Positions 32,586 to 44,032 of a stretch of 64,000 nucleotides of DNA are shown piece after piece (within the stretch, counting starts at the first letter, position 1; the number at the start of each line of letters is the position of its first letter). The DNA is taken from assembly GCA_020466095.1 (NCBI GenBank), contig CM035807.1, forward strand, positions 61,447,812-61,511,811. The letters are read 5' to 3'. The DNA comes from Chlorops oryzae (lineage: Eukaryota > Arthropoda > Insecta > Diptera > Chloropidae). The notes beneath the pieces are model-generated. The model did not search any database, was not told the origin of the DNA, and saw nothing but the letters and a program-made list of their open reading frames with translations. Both the position numbers and the translations under genes were made by a program.

Positions 32586-33328
32586 TGTTGTGAGTCTCTC
32601 CCAAACTCACAAGTGGTCACCTTAAACCGAAAGCAAAAGGCAGTGACCTGCATTTATGAATTTCACTTCAAGGTGATTCCATGCTACTCAAAAATACTGT
32701 CCAGCGTAAAATTGCTGACAAATGCAAACATGCAGTTTGGCCGCTTGCAACAACAACAACACCGGCACCGTATATGCCCGAATGACAAACATCAGCGCTG
32801 GCGCAGCGAATGCACAATTGCAATCCGATCGCTGGCAATAACAACAACAACACACGTCAAGAGTTTTTATGTAAAAGCAACAACAACTACAAAAGAAGAA
32901 CTAAGAACATCGGAATAGCTGTATGTAGTAACAATATGGCATGTTGGTGCAATTGCGGGGTGAAGGTCGCGGTTAAACTTATGCAATATGTTCGGGAAGA
33001 ATCGACGACGATCGCGAACCATGGGAATATTCGATATTGCAAGATCAGCAATATTGATCTATATAAACGGAGCTTCGATGACTGGAACAGGACTTCTGCG
33101 AGCGTACTCACCAAAGGGCCACGACGGAGAAGTTAATAGAGTAGTCTTTTAAATAATAACAGAAAACTTGTATTTAATTTGAATTAAATAAAAGGATAAT
33201 TAATTGAAATCCTTTGTGTTCCTTTTTATTTGTTTAAAGGACCCCGTTATATCCTACGGTGTACTTGCCTGACGTGCGTACCTACCCAAGTGCCACGGCG
33301 TTAGGTAATTGCACCGTAGGATACAACA
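32586..33328 (+). repeat. Family X copy B 5' LTR
   Basis: 743 bp, TGTTGTGAG..GATACAACA. Its 5' half matches the dimer LTRs and its 3' half is a different subtype. Confidence 0.95.
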
Positions 33329-34357
33329 TTTATGGCGCAGCCGGTATTCGACTGACTTTCAGTTGGATCGAAATCAGTTCTCTAAAAGTTTTTTTTAAAT
33401 TATTGATCGTTGTGCGGTTTAATTTATGACGCTATTCAGCTAAATTGGGGCTGTGACAGTCTTAAACAGTAATTAGTTATTACCAAACTTGCAGAAAAGC
33501 TTGTCAAATTGAACTGCATTAGCGACTTTAATTTTAAAGCAAAGTTTATATCGACAAGGTTTGCTTGCGAATATAACTGAGCAAAAAAGCTTGAAAGAAT
33601 ATTAAAAGTGTACATACATGATCGGCTACGAAATATCGCCTTGAATTGGGGCTGTGACAGTCTTAAACAGTAATTAGTTATTACCAAGACAAGCCGAATA
33701 AAAATTCGTAAGCAAGATTGTATGGTAAAACGCTTGTAGAATATTTTTATTTTTGAAGAATACCAATGCTTTCAAAATAAATATCCTTATAAAAAGTAAA
33801 AATAAGTTTTTTTTTGTTAATAAAAAGCTGGAATAATTGGCCGAAACGGAACTGTTTCCAGTTTTAAAAAGTGGCGAAGTCACATACCGAAGAAGCTAAA
33901 TATTCTATTGCTATTATTTTTTTTGTAAATTTAAACCATAAAGGATTGAATAAGTAACTTCAAATTTTATTTTAATACAAGTTTAAAGTTTAAAATTTGA
34001 AAAAGTTTTAAGTTTAAAAAGAAAAAGTGAAAATAAGCTTTTTTAAATAATTGTCAACGGTAGCTGTCCAACGCAGAATAAATAAAACGAAAATGGTAAG
34101 TACAAAAAACCTTAAATAAAAAATTTTTTTCGCCCAGAGTCCTTTTTGTTACCGATGAATTGCAATATTTTTGTGATATCAAAATAAGAATTGCTCGGTT
34201 ATTTGCATATTTTCAGGAAAATGAGTCATTTAGAGAAAAAACGGCATAATAAATTGAGTAAACGGTTTTGTAATCATAGTCAAAATGTAGCCACTTAGAT
34301 ATCAATTATCTACGCAAATTTATATAGTAGAATTAGTATTGATGGATCAGAAATAAA

Positions 34358-35899
34358 ATGCCATTTTTCAAAAAATCAGAAGGACATAAGACCTTCTTTG
34401 AAGATTTAGATAGGTCCCGAATATATAATAGAATAAAAAATGTAGAAAGTAAAAAGGAAAATTTGTTGAAAATTAAGAAAGATTTTCGGAATTTCGGAGT
34501 CGAAGATGAAATTAATCTAGAGTTTGTAAAAAAAGTAAAGAATATAGAAAGTAAAAAGGAAAATCTGTTGAAACTTATTAAGAAAGATTTTCGGAATTTG
34601 GGAGTCGAAGATGAAATTAACTTAGAGTTTGTAAATAAGGTAAAAAATATTGAGAGTAAAAAAGAAAAGTTATTGAAGTATAAGCCTCCATATAAAACAG
34701 ATGAAAAAGTTCATCTAGTATCTTATTTTCATTCTCACAATATGTTATTATTAAATGAGAAAAATGAAGAAAAGGGGCAAGACAGAGAAAGCATCATATC
34801 TCTTTGCCAGGTAGATAATAAAAAAGAACCAGCTAAAGAAGGCAAAAGGATTGAAACTTTGATGAATAAAAACGAAGATATACTAAAATTTTTATTTTTA
34901 TCGATATCTTTTGTGTTATTCATTTTAACTTTTTTAATCGAAAAAGTCATAGTAAGCTGTGTTTGGGCTTATATAATCTGGGATGAACATAAAAAACAAA
35001 TTAATAGAAAAAAAGTCAGTAACTATAATGAATCTGCACTTAAAATTGAAGGTTCACAATCAGTGTCCGACGACATATTTGTAGTATTTCCTCGTGGACA
35101 AGCTATAAATGATAGGGTTGCCTTGTTAGTGGACACTGGGCCGGATAAAAGTTTGATGAAGTCTGATGTATTTAAAATAGGAACTGATTCAGGAAAAAGC
35201 AGATTTGGAGAAAATATAGACATTCAGAAAAACGTAGAGATTGTGCATTCAGAGCTAAGTCAATCAGAGTCACTTCAACTCGTCGTTCCCAACATCGATA
35301 AGATTTGTATTGCAGACGCAGTTACGATCAAAGCGAGGGAAGCGAAAGTGGCACCGATTTTCGAGAAAATAGTGTTGGACGATAAGGAAATTGAGAAAAA
35401 AGAAATTAATGATAAAAAGGGACTATCTAGCGGTGGGGATGCTGTGATTAAAATGTCGAATGTATTGGAGTACGAGTTCGACGAGGAGTTCGAGGATAAT
35501 TTTTGTGGTAAAAATAGTAATGAAGAAATTGAATTCGGCAAGGAGGTCGAGAATAATTCTTGTGGTACTAGAAGAGATGGTACTAACGGTAATAAAGAAG
35601 TAATTGAAGATATTTTGAAAGAAAATCCACCAGATAGAGATAGAAATCCCCATGAGAAGGTATCAGTTAAAAATGTAAACCTAAATGAAGAGTCAGAGGT
35701 TAGAGAGCTGACGCTGTACGAGTATTTCAAAAGTCCGAATGTAATGCAAATATCAATTCAAAAGTTTTTCTCCATTGTAAAAGAATCTGTTCTCATACAA
35801 AGCAAATCTAAATTAAAATTCTTTCAAATTCAGATAAAACATAGAAGAGAATCAAAAGATCTAGACAAATTTTTCGCCCATAACTATAATGTGCCGTAG
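34358..35899 (+). CDS. Family X protein: repeat N-terminus, membrane segment, retropepsin-like motif, acidic tail
   Basis: 513 residues from the ATG at 34358, uninterrupted. Residues 22-110 are Lys/Glu-rich with about 2.4 copies of a 38-residue repeat (KNxESKKENLLK, IKKDFRN, GVEDEINLEFV), probably helical. Residues about 174-210 are strongly hydrophobic (ILKFLFLSISFVLFILTF), a probable membrane segment. A Lys/Arg stretch and VVFPRGQAINDRVALLVDTGPDKSL follow; the D-T-G near residue 259 matches the retroviral aspartic protease signature, preceded by the hydrophobic strand such domains have. Residues about 330-460 are Asp/Glu-rich, and the C-terminus turns basic. No zinc knuckle, RT or integrase is found. 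Element C encodes a degenerate relative with the same order. No known family is recognised as a whole; the protease role is inferred from the motif. Confidence 0.75.
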   Translation: MPFFKKSEGHKTFFEDLDRSRIYNRIKNVESKKENLLKIKKDFRNFGVEDEINLEFVKKVKNIESKKENLLKLIKKDFRNLGVEDEINLEFVNKVKNIESKKEKLLKYKPPYKTDEKVHLVSYFHSHNMLLLNEKNEEKGQDRESIISLCQVDNKKEPAKEGKRIETLMNKNEDILKFLFLSISFVLFILTFLIEKVIVSCVWAYIIWDEHKKQINRKKVSNYNESALKIEGSQSVSDDIFVVFPRGQAINDRVALLVDTGPDKSLMKSDVFKIGTDSGKSRFGENIDIQKNVEIVHSELSQSESLQLVVPNIDKICIADAVTIKAREAKVAPIFEKIVLDDKEIEKKEINDKKGLSSGGDAVIKMSNVLEYEFDEEFEDNFCGKNSNEEIEFGKEVENNSCGTRRDGTNGNKEVIEDILKENPPDRDRNPHEKVSVKNVNLNEESEVRELTLYEYFKSPNVMQISIQKFFSIVKESVLIQSKSKLKFFQIQIKHRRESKDLDKFFAHNYNVP

Positions 35900-36471
35900 C
35901 TTTATTAAAAATTCAAAATACTGTCCCAAAACATAGGTTCATCTCGACTAAAACGAGAGCTGACTGTTTTTATATCTAATCATTACTGTCACAAAAAATT
36001 TCTTTTTAATATCGCTTGCTGCGATGTCTAAATAAGGAATGACAACGAAAAATAAAAATATAAGTCAAATAAATTCTGTTACAAATAAAAAAAAAAAAAA
36101 AAAAAAAAACATTTTTTTTTGAAACATTGCGGTTATACGAATTTTCAAGTTTTGTAACATCTATTTTGTCTCATATTGTAAATGCAGACGTTTCACCTCT
36201 CCGAGTGAAGAATTTCACGACGTTGAAATAAGCAGGAGGGACTCAGGGCAAATAATGTCTACTTTTATTATCTTTCAAGGTAAACCAACGAGAAGGACCG
36301 GAAGAATTTAAGAGAGAAAAAAGGAGATATAATAAGTTGGTAAATATAAAAAAAACACATTTATACAAATATTTGCAAAATATTGGTATATATGTATGTA
36401 CATATATGAAGAGACATCTAATTCAAAATAATACCTTGAAAGCATAGGTATTTTTGCGCTTATAACTAAGT

Positions 36472-37502
36472 TTTACACAGAGAAAACGATACCACATAAA
36501 ATGGAAGAAAAACAATAAGATTTCTCTATGGTTTTTATCCAAGAAGATTGTCTTATTGAAACCATAGAGAAAAACTTATTGTTTATTTTAACGAAAAATT
36601 GAACGAAAAGTCAAGAAGATAACTTATCATTTTGATATGAATTCTTTTAAAAAACCAGGTCGGCGGGTTCGATCCCTGCTCCAGCGAGCGTCGTTTTTTT
36701 TTTTTTTTTTTTTGTTGGAAAATTAGATAATTTAACATTTACATTATTTGAAAAACTGAGAAATAAAAGATTTTACCAAAGTTTTTATGCTTAAAAAATT
36801 TAAAAAAAAGATTCTATAGGAATTTCTTGAAAGAGCTTATGTGTGACGTTTCGGAAGGCCCGACGAAAGCAACTTGTTTTTATTGGTTCGTGTCCAACTT
36901 ACTTTCTGCTCCCCGTATTTTTCCCCTCGAAATTTACTTGCCTGTTTTATCCTCAATTTTTACACAACTTCTTTGGCCTGCGGCGGGTTCGAACTCGGAC
37001 CTTCCAGATTACAAGTCTAGCACACTTCAACTACGCCATCGCGAGATATGATTTCAGCTTGCTAGATTGATTATATCAATGTAAGTGCAAAAAAAAACTG
37101 GTCTGTCTTTTTAAACTATGGAATGAATACGGAATTCATATACTTTTTTAAATCAATAAGTCTTGCTTTTTATATTAAAAAGGCCTCTTCTTAAAGCGAT
37201 AAGGATAACTTATCAAAAGGTCACTTTTATAAGAATGTCACATAGTTTTATTGATATGCTCACCTTATTATTTGACTATATCAAGAAGTTTTCCATATTC
37301 TTCAACAGAAATAAAGAGATATTCACATTAAATATATGAGGATATCTATTAAAATGTTTCAATAAGATTTTCTCTATGCATTCAAAGAGTTTTCTCTATG
37401 GAAAAAGCACATCGTTCATATAGTTTAAGAAGATTTTCTCTATAAAATCGTTCAATAAGGGGATCTTATCGATTTTTATGGGGTCATATTTTTCTGTGTG
37501 TA
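36472..37502. mobile_element. TIR element with tRNA-like sequences, inserted in copy B
   Basis: Comparison with the dimer copies shows 1031 extra bases between CTTATAACTAAGTTT and AATAAAAGAAAAATG. The ends are TTACACAGAGAAAA and the inverse of TTACACACAGAAAA. Inner repeats of TTCTCTATGG and CAATAAGA occur in both orientations. A T-arm-like sequence (GGCGGGTTCGATCCCTG, about 36660) followed by a run of about 21 T is on the plus strand, and a fuller tRNA-like sequence is near the centre on the minus strand. No ORF of note. Superfamily not assigned; no clear TSD. Confidence 0.75.
36974..37056 (-). pseudogene. tRNA-like sequence (Thr-UGU-like) at the centre of the TIR element
   Basis: On the minus strand, A box TGGCGTAGTTG, anticodon arm CTAGA-CTTGTAA-TCTGG (anticodon TGT) and B box AGTTCGAACC occur at tRNA spacing. 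The anticodon stem pairs fully (one G-T). The T stem does not pair well, and the acceptor stem is not convincing. It is therefore a tRNA-derived pseudogene rather than a working gene. Confidence 0.6.
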
Positions 37503-38748
37503 ATAAAAGAAAAATGTATAAAATATATATTTAATATATATATATATTCAAATACAAATTATATATATATATTTGAAATAAAAAAAAAAAGAGTAAATAG
37601 AAAGAATATGGTAGAATAGAAGTAATTTAAAACCATTCACCGAATAAAGAGAATGTTAAAACACAAAATTATTAAGAAAAAGAAAAGCAAATTATATATG
37701 TAAAATGGAAAACAAAATAAGATAAAGAAAAGAAAAAAAAAAAAATATATATATATTTATATATATAAATAAATAAATAAAAATTGAGAAAAGGTAAATT
37801 ACAAATTTTTATCAATTTTTAATTACGGTGACGGGTACATCATAAGAAAACAATATATGTATTGTTAACTATAAAAACAAAAGGAAAAAAAAAAAATTAT
37901 ATTCACAGACAAAAACCTCAAAGTATAGGTACCTTAACAAACCTTTTGTTTTTGAAACTTTTATAAACAAAGTACAATTTTAAGAAAAATTATGGAAAAA
38001 AAAGAATTGTAAAAGAAAATATGAAATTGAACGATAAAAAGTAAATGTTAAGAAAAAATAAACAATTAAATAAAATATACATGATTGTTAAATAAGCTGA
38101 AAGAATTAATTCAAAACATTATATAGATAATAAGAAAGTATACTATGAAATTTAATATTAGATTTAAGCCCAAAGAATGGCTGGATACGCACTATCGAAA
38201 CAGCGGAGCATCGTTTAAACAACAGCAGTGGTATACATCGAACACGCATCAACATAAATTTCACGATTCATCATTTGCCTAAAAACAACGTCTTCGCCAG
38301 CATTAGGCAAACATCTAAATTTCTTATCAACCATAATACCAACCGTAAACGTCAACATTGTCACCTTTAAATCATGAAGCAACTCAGCAACAGTAACGAT
38401 GCATACTCTATACATCATATGTTAACATTTCTAAATCATCAGCAACTAATACGCGACTTCTTTTAAGAAGGGGAGGGAGTGAGTCAAGGTTGTCCCTAAA
38501 TTAAAACTTCTGAACAACCTGCCAGCATTATTTTTCCTTTAAACAACGTCTATGTGGTCACAACATCAGCAGCTCGTTTCAGTACAAAGAATTAGGTAAA
38601 CATCGCAGCAACCACTCTCATCTTGCAAGTACGGGATACGTCAACTGAATGTTAATTTAAAACCGCAGCAGCCGCAATGTTAAAAGCGCATCCAATTCTG
38701 AGGTTTTCGATCATCGCTATGGAGCGATTTTCTTCAAAGGGGGAGGGA
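37503..38748 (+). other. Family X copy B AT-rich 3' tract and PPT
   Basis: Continuation of the non-coding tract found in the dimer copies, including TA-rich microsatellites (37530-37570, 37740-37775). It ends in AAAGGGGGAGGGA at 38736-38748. Confidence 0.8.
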
Positions 38749-39482
38749 TGTTGTGAGTCTCTCCCAAACTCACATGTGGTCACCTTAAACCGAAAGCAAA
38801 AGGCAGTGACCTGCATTTATGAATTTCACTTCAAGGTGATTCCATGCTACTCAAAAAACTGTCCAGCGTAAAATTGCTGACAAATGCAAGCATGCAGTTC
38901 GGCCGCTGGTAACAACAACAACATTGGCACAGTATAAGCATAACAAACATCAGGCACGACAGCGAATGCACAATTGCAATCCGATCGCTGGCAATAACAA
39001 CACCAACACACGTCAAGAGTTTTTACGTAAGAGCAACAACAACTACAAAAGAAGAACAAAGAACATCGGAATAGCTGTATGTAGTAACAATATGGCAATG
39101 TTGGTGCACATTCGGGTGAAGGTCGCGGTTAAGCTTATGCAATATGTTCGGGAAGAATCGACGACGATCGCGGAAATGGGAATATTCAATATTGCAAGAT
39201 CAGCAATATTGATCTATATAAACGGAACTTCGACGACTGGAAAGGACTTCTGCGAGCGTACTCACCAAAGGGCCACGACGGAGAAGTTAATAGAGTAGTC
39301 TTTTAAATAATAACAGAAAACTTGTATTTAATTTGAATTAAATAAAAGGATAATTAATTGAAATCCTTTGTGTTCCTTTTTAATTTGTTTAAAGGACCCC
39401 TTATATCCTACGGTGTACTTGCCTGACGTGCGTACCTTACCCAATGCCACGGCGTTAGGTAATTGCACCGTAGGATACAACA
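38749..39482 (+). repeat. Family X copy B 3' LTR
   Basis: 734 bp partner of 32586-33328, followed by the ATTG duplication. The two differ by several small indels, so this copy is older than the dimer, whose outer LTRs differ less. Confidence 0.95.
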
Positions 39483-40058
39483 ATTGCTTTTGCTTCAAAA
39501 AGTATGCGCACATTTCCTTGAAATATTTATTTCGTTTTGATTATTTAATTTTTCTTTTGAATTTTACCATTGTCTCTTTTTTTTGGAAAATTTCGAAGAC
39601 CACTTCTTGCTCAAGCTCGCGTTGTTTGTTGAAAAGCTGCTCTTGAGCAAATAGAAAAATTGTATACGTAAATGTGCCCTGAGTGCGAGCTGTTTACTTT
39701 TTATATTTTTTTTTATTCAATACTTCTTTTAGTAAATGTAGGAACACGTTTGTTGTTCCAGGAACATCTTAATTAAGCCTGTCTTTGAGCGATGTTTAAC
39801 AAAAATCTTGTCCTGAAAATTAAAGTTGTTTGGATCTCAACGGCATATGATTTTGCTTTTTTTATCCTTTATTCAGAAAGTACTCTAAGGTGCGCAGAAA
39901 TTGTGCGCGAATATTTTGACTACAGAAAACATAAAATTTTTGCATGCGCTATTGAAAGTTATTATTTTGCGCTGAATGTCGTTCCATTCAAAAAATTTGG
40001 TGCTCAGAAAATATCTGTACGTTTCGTGTTTCCTATAAAGTGTTTCATTCAGATCACT

Positions 40059-41381
40059 TTACTTTTGCAAATTCGTACGGACCCCCACGTTAATCTTGTG
40101 CTTGACTAGCCCGGTTTCGTTCGGGATTATTCTTGTCTCAGAGGAAGGAACTGTTACAGCTATTTCTGAACGAATCCCAAGCTCTCGTCCTAATAATTTC
40201 ATCCGGTTTCCGTCAATTCTTTCGGTAAACCTATTACAATGTTCATTATTAAACAAAAACGTTTCTGGTCCTGAATCAACCAAACGACATATGTTGCAAT
40301 CAATAGCCTTATTGGTGGATATTTCGATCCAAACATTCTATTCAATTGCATTCTCTACTGCAGTAAAATCGAACCTGCCTTCTCATAAGTTCTTCTGCAA
40401 TGTCATTTCTTTGTGACCTTTTTCGTGTCATTTATTGTCCGACTTGTTGTTTAAAATTATTTTTTCTTCTTGATTTTTCCTTGTGCAAATTTTTTTTCGT
40501 GGATAAGGTTTCTACATCAATTGCCTCTACGTCTACTGCCTAAGCTTGAATCGTCACTATCTCTGCAGTACAAATACTTTTGCTAACGTTGGCTATCGGA
40601 AGTGAGGGAAGGTTACATACCAGTCTTTTCATTCTTTTTGCTATATGTAAATGGGGTATTTTTCGCTTCATTTTTTTCTACAGGGCCATCTATTTGGCCC
40701 TTGCTCTCAGTTTCCATGAAAAGTATTTCCAGTCGTTCAAAGTGTTTATCGTTGTCAGTAGGTTTTACTTAACATTCTCCCCTTATAAATTTTGTATCAA
40801 CTTTCGTGCCAACAAACGGACTTACTGCTTTGTATGACATTGAATCTGGTTTGCTATAATTAAGCGTTGTCTCAAGATCATTTAATTTTCTATAAGTTAT
40901 TATTACTTCTTCACTTTCGTTACGACAGTTTTGCAACCGATCAAAACCAACGGCTGTCTTTCTCATGAAGATTATAAGTAAGCTTAGTATGAAAAGCCAT
41001 AGAAATTCTAAAAAGCTGGTTCTATCTTCGCATTCGCTGCATTTCTTATCTTGAATGCCTTGTCTTGATTTATTTCTCCCATTAAATAGTTTTACCCTTT
41101 CGGAATTAAAATCAGTTATTAAATGTACGTTTTTGTTTGTTTTTTATTTTCGAATTTATTATTTTATTTACGAAGTGCAAGTTGATTTCGTCTTTGAGCA
41201 CAATATCATCTATATACCTTGTTGCTAAAAAAGGAATTCTATTCTTTATTTTTCCTTTTGACTTTCTATATTTATTACTCAATTAAATATCCCGAGCCTG
41301 TCTTCTTCTTTTTTTTTTTTTTAACATTTTTTTTATCGCTTAATACTATTTCTAATATATGCATCCAAATTTTGTTTGATT
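40059..41381 (-). pseudogene. Element C protein remnant, degenerate relative of the family X protein
   Basis: On the minus strand from 41381: a Lys-rich stretch with DDIVLKDEINLHFVNK (compare EDEINLEFVNK in family X), then CSECEDRTSFLEFLWLFILSLLIIF, a probable membrane segment, and a frame to a stop at 40769. Further on there is a piece like TAEIVTIQA (compare IADAVTIKA). A frame at 40283-40059 has VDSGPETFLFNNEHC (compare VDTGPDKSL) and NETGLVKHKINVG. The membrane, D-[ST]-G and VTI.A blocks are all found again, although VTI.A precedes D-[ST]-G on this strand rather than following it as in family X. Many stops. 39487-40058 below it holds nothing I recognise. Confidence 0.6.
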
Positions 41382-43283
41382 ACACTAGTTTACAGCCATT
41401 TTGTACAGGAAACACCACTCTACTTTTCTTATAGATTTTGGGTCCCTGAATCCGAAAACCTCATCGAAAATTTTTTGAATGGATTGGTTTTTGAGATATG
41501 ACCATTTGAAATTTTGGCTCTTTTTTTTCAAAAGTACTTTCATTTGATGGATCATATCTCAAAATAGAAACAAACTACCTAGTTAAATGATGTACTAACT
41601 TAAAGAATATAAAATTTTAAATCAAAATATGTCCCTTTTTTATGATATTATGGTACAGTGTCAATGTAACATAAGCCAAAAGTTCAAAAAAATATTTTTT
41701 TCTATTCAAAATTAAGAAAAAAATATCATGTTTAAATTTAATAAAAATACAAATCCTAAGACTGTATTTTTTTGAAAAACCACACGTATAAAATGAACCC
41801 TTGTGAAGAAAACGTGATACCAACAAATAAAATCTATGGGTTAATATTGAAGTTATGACCATTTATGTGCAACTTTCAAAGTGCTTCTTTCGTTTACACC
41901 AACGAGTATGCTTTAACATTTTTAAAATTATGAAAGTCTCTTTATTTATTTTACTCAATAAAGTATGCTTTACATTTTTTAAGCTATCAAAATCAATGAA
42001 GCAAACGAAAATTAGAAATAGTTTGATGTTTTCTTTTGTATTTTGTTCTCTTCGCTATTTGATTCGCGTATAAGAAACCAAATATAATCTCCCATCATTC
42101 TTTCGTTCTAAAATACCTGGTAGCGTCTTTCGATAGTCTTCATTTCTTGATGGAATCTTTCACCGTGCTCGTCACTGACATCACCAAGACTCTCAGGAAA
42201 AAAGTCCAAGTGGGAGTGTAAAAAATGGATCATTTTTGCATAATTCTCTAACAAATTCGTTACAATAGCCTTAAAATTCGGGCTTTTATGGTTTCCAAGA
42301 AAATGAGAAACGGCTAATTTAAAAGAGTTCCCAGCCGCGAGTTCATTTGGAGACAAATATGTATGGAAAATGTTGTCTTCAAGCAATTTCTTTATTAGTG
42401 GACCATCAAAAACCCCTTCCTTAATTTTTGCCTCAGACACACGTTTAAACAGAGACTTAAGGTAGATCAACGCTTGACTTTCTTTTTTTAACGCCTTCAC
42501 AAAGTTCTTGATTAGTCCAAGTTTGATGTGCAAAGGAGGAGGAATCACATCCTCTTTTTTAATTAGAGACCAATTCTTGACGTTATTTTCACCCACTTTT
42601 CCCCTTTTTCGCAACCAGGTATTTTAGAACGAAAGAATGATGGGAGATTATATTTGGTTTCTTATACGCGAATCAAATAGCGAAGAGAACAAAATACAAA
42701 AGAAAACATCAAACTATTTCTAATTTTCGTTTGCTTCATTGATTTTGATAGCTTAAAAAATGTAAAGCATACTTTATTGAGTAAAATAAATAAAGAGACT
42801 TTCATAACTTTAAAAATGTTAAAGCATACTCGTTGGTGTAAACGAAAGAAGCACTTTGAAAGTTGCACATAAATGGTCATAAATTCAATATAAACCCATA
42901 GATTTTATTCGTTGGTATCACGTTTTCTTCACAAGGGTTCATTTTATACGTGTGGTTTTTCAGAAAAAATACAGTCTAAGGATTTGTTTTGACACTGTTC
43001 CATAATATCATAAAAAAGGGACATATTTTGATTTAAAATTTTATATTCTTTAAGTTAGTACATCATTTAACTAGGTAGTTTGTTTCTATTTCGAGATATG
43101 ATCCATCAAATGAAAGTACTTTTGAAAAAAAAGAGCCAAAATTTCAAATGGTCATATCTCAAAAACCAATCTATTCAAAAATTTTTCGATGGGGTTTTCG
43201 GATTCAGGGCCCCAAATCTAAAAAAAAAAAAGTGGAGCGGGATCAACTGTACATTTATTTTTTTTAATTTTGTAAACTAGTGT
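41382..43283. mobile_element. Palindromic element with arms over 0.65 kb
   Basis: The left arm (41382-42123) and right arm (42600-43283) are inverse copies, differing by few substitutions plus indels. Core ends are TAGATTTTGGGTCCCTGAATCC at 41432 and the inverse at 43220. Similarity continues less perfectly outward to ACACTAGTTTA at 41382 and TAAACTAGTGT ending at 43283. A minus-strand ORF fills the centre, and its 3' end runs into the left arm. No clear TSD is visible. It lies within element C. Confidence 0.85.
42108..42614 (-). pseudogene. C-terminal part of an arthropod-expanded protein of unknown function
   Basis: 168 codons open on the minus strand. They contain IPPPLHIKLGLIKNFVKAL near the start and MIHFLHSHLDFFPESLGDV, SDEHGERFHQEMKTIERRYQ at the end. 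I associate this block with a high-copy arthropod/cnidarian family of uncharacterised, repeat-linked proteins. After a stop at 42108 the same reading continues into the left arm as NERMMGDYIWFLIRES, the family's usual next block. So the gene was longer and its 3' end was duplicated as the right arm. The first codon here is TTG and the N-terminal portion is absent, so the start is not real. Function unknown. Confidence 0.65.
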
Positions 43284-44032
43284 TATTTATATCTCAGTGG
43301 CTTTTCACTTCGAACCACGTTTTGGCCATGATAACAAAACCGGTGCTTCAATTTATTCTGCCGTTTTTTCTCTATTTGACTCAATTTTCTAAAATATGTG
43401 CAAAATATATATTCAATCAAGGTATTCAAACCCATCGTTAACAGTACGGACTCTGGGTGAAAAAATTATTAATTAAAGTTTTTGTACTTACCATATTGTA
43501 TGCGTGTTTTTCGATGTGACTGTTGTTTTTGTTGTTGGATGACGTTGCCATTTCCTTGCGCCGCTTTTTTCATTTTTTAATATAAACATATTTTCTTTTT
43601 TTATAAAAATTTTTATTCGAGGTACTCTGTTATGCCCTTATTGCGTTTGTGCTACGTTTGTCCTATGGAAGTTTCACTCACACCCGGACCCTGACGAATG
43701 AGGTTTCACCACTGTTCGACAGGTTATAGCAGTGCAGTACATAAAAGGTTACAACAAAATAATTGATAAAATTCGGTACAGTTATGTCGTTTTTCATTCA
43801 AGTGCCTTTCGGATGTTTCACACACGCCCAGGGCCCACTGAATAAGGTTTCACCACTTTTCCGTAGGTAACAATGAATAAATCAAATATATCCATTATAT
43901 ATCAATCTTACCCCACTGTGGCCAAAAGTGTTTGTTACGTTTGTTACATGTTATGATTTATTACATTATTGCTGTAAACGGATCGTTATTCGTTCCCGAC
44001 TATCCTTAGTCGAAAACCTGCTGCGCCATTAA
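43284..44032 (-). other. Element C leader with PBS and splice-like signals
   Basis: On the minus strand after the 5' LTR: PBS TGGCGCAGCAGGTTTTCG (44028-44011), then a leader containing ATGGTAAGTAC near 43490 and, further on, AAATGAGTCAAATAGAGAAAAAACGG (split here as two blocks around 43380). The same order is present in family X. No ORF. Confidence 0.6.

Larger units (their letters stand above)
32586..39482 (+). mobile_element. Family X copy B, full-length with intact ORF
   Basis: LTRs at 32586-33328 and 38749-39482 are flanked by the perfect 4-bp duplication ATTG (32582-32585, 39483-39486). PBS, leader repeats, ORF and PPT are in the same order as in the dimer, but the LTR 3' half is of another subtype (TAATAGAGTAGTC.. 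to GCACCGTAGGATACAACA). A 1.03-kb TIR element is inserted at 36472-37502. No RT or integrase is present. Confidence 0.95.

Noticed and set aside
36655..36700. Functional tRNA gene on the plus strand
   Set aside because: Only a T arm and part of an acceptor-like 3' end are present; no A box or anticodon arm upstream.
40059..40283. Reading the VDSGPETF..VKHKINVG frame as the start of a gypsy RT region
   Set aside because: Downstream minus-strand sequence shows no RT motifs, and the blocks match the family X protein better.
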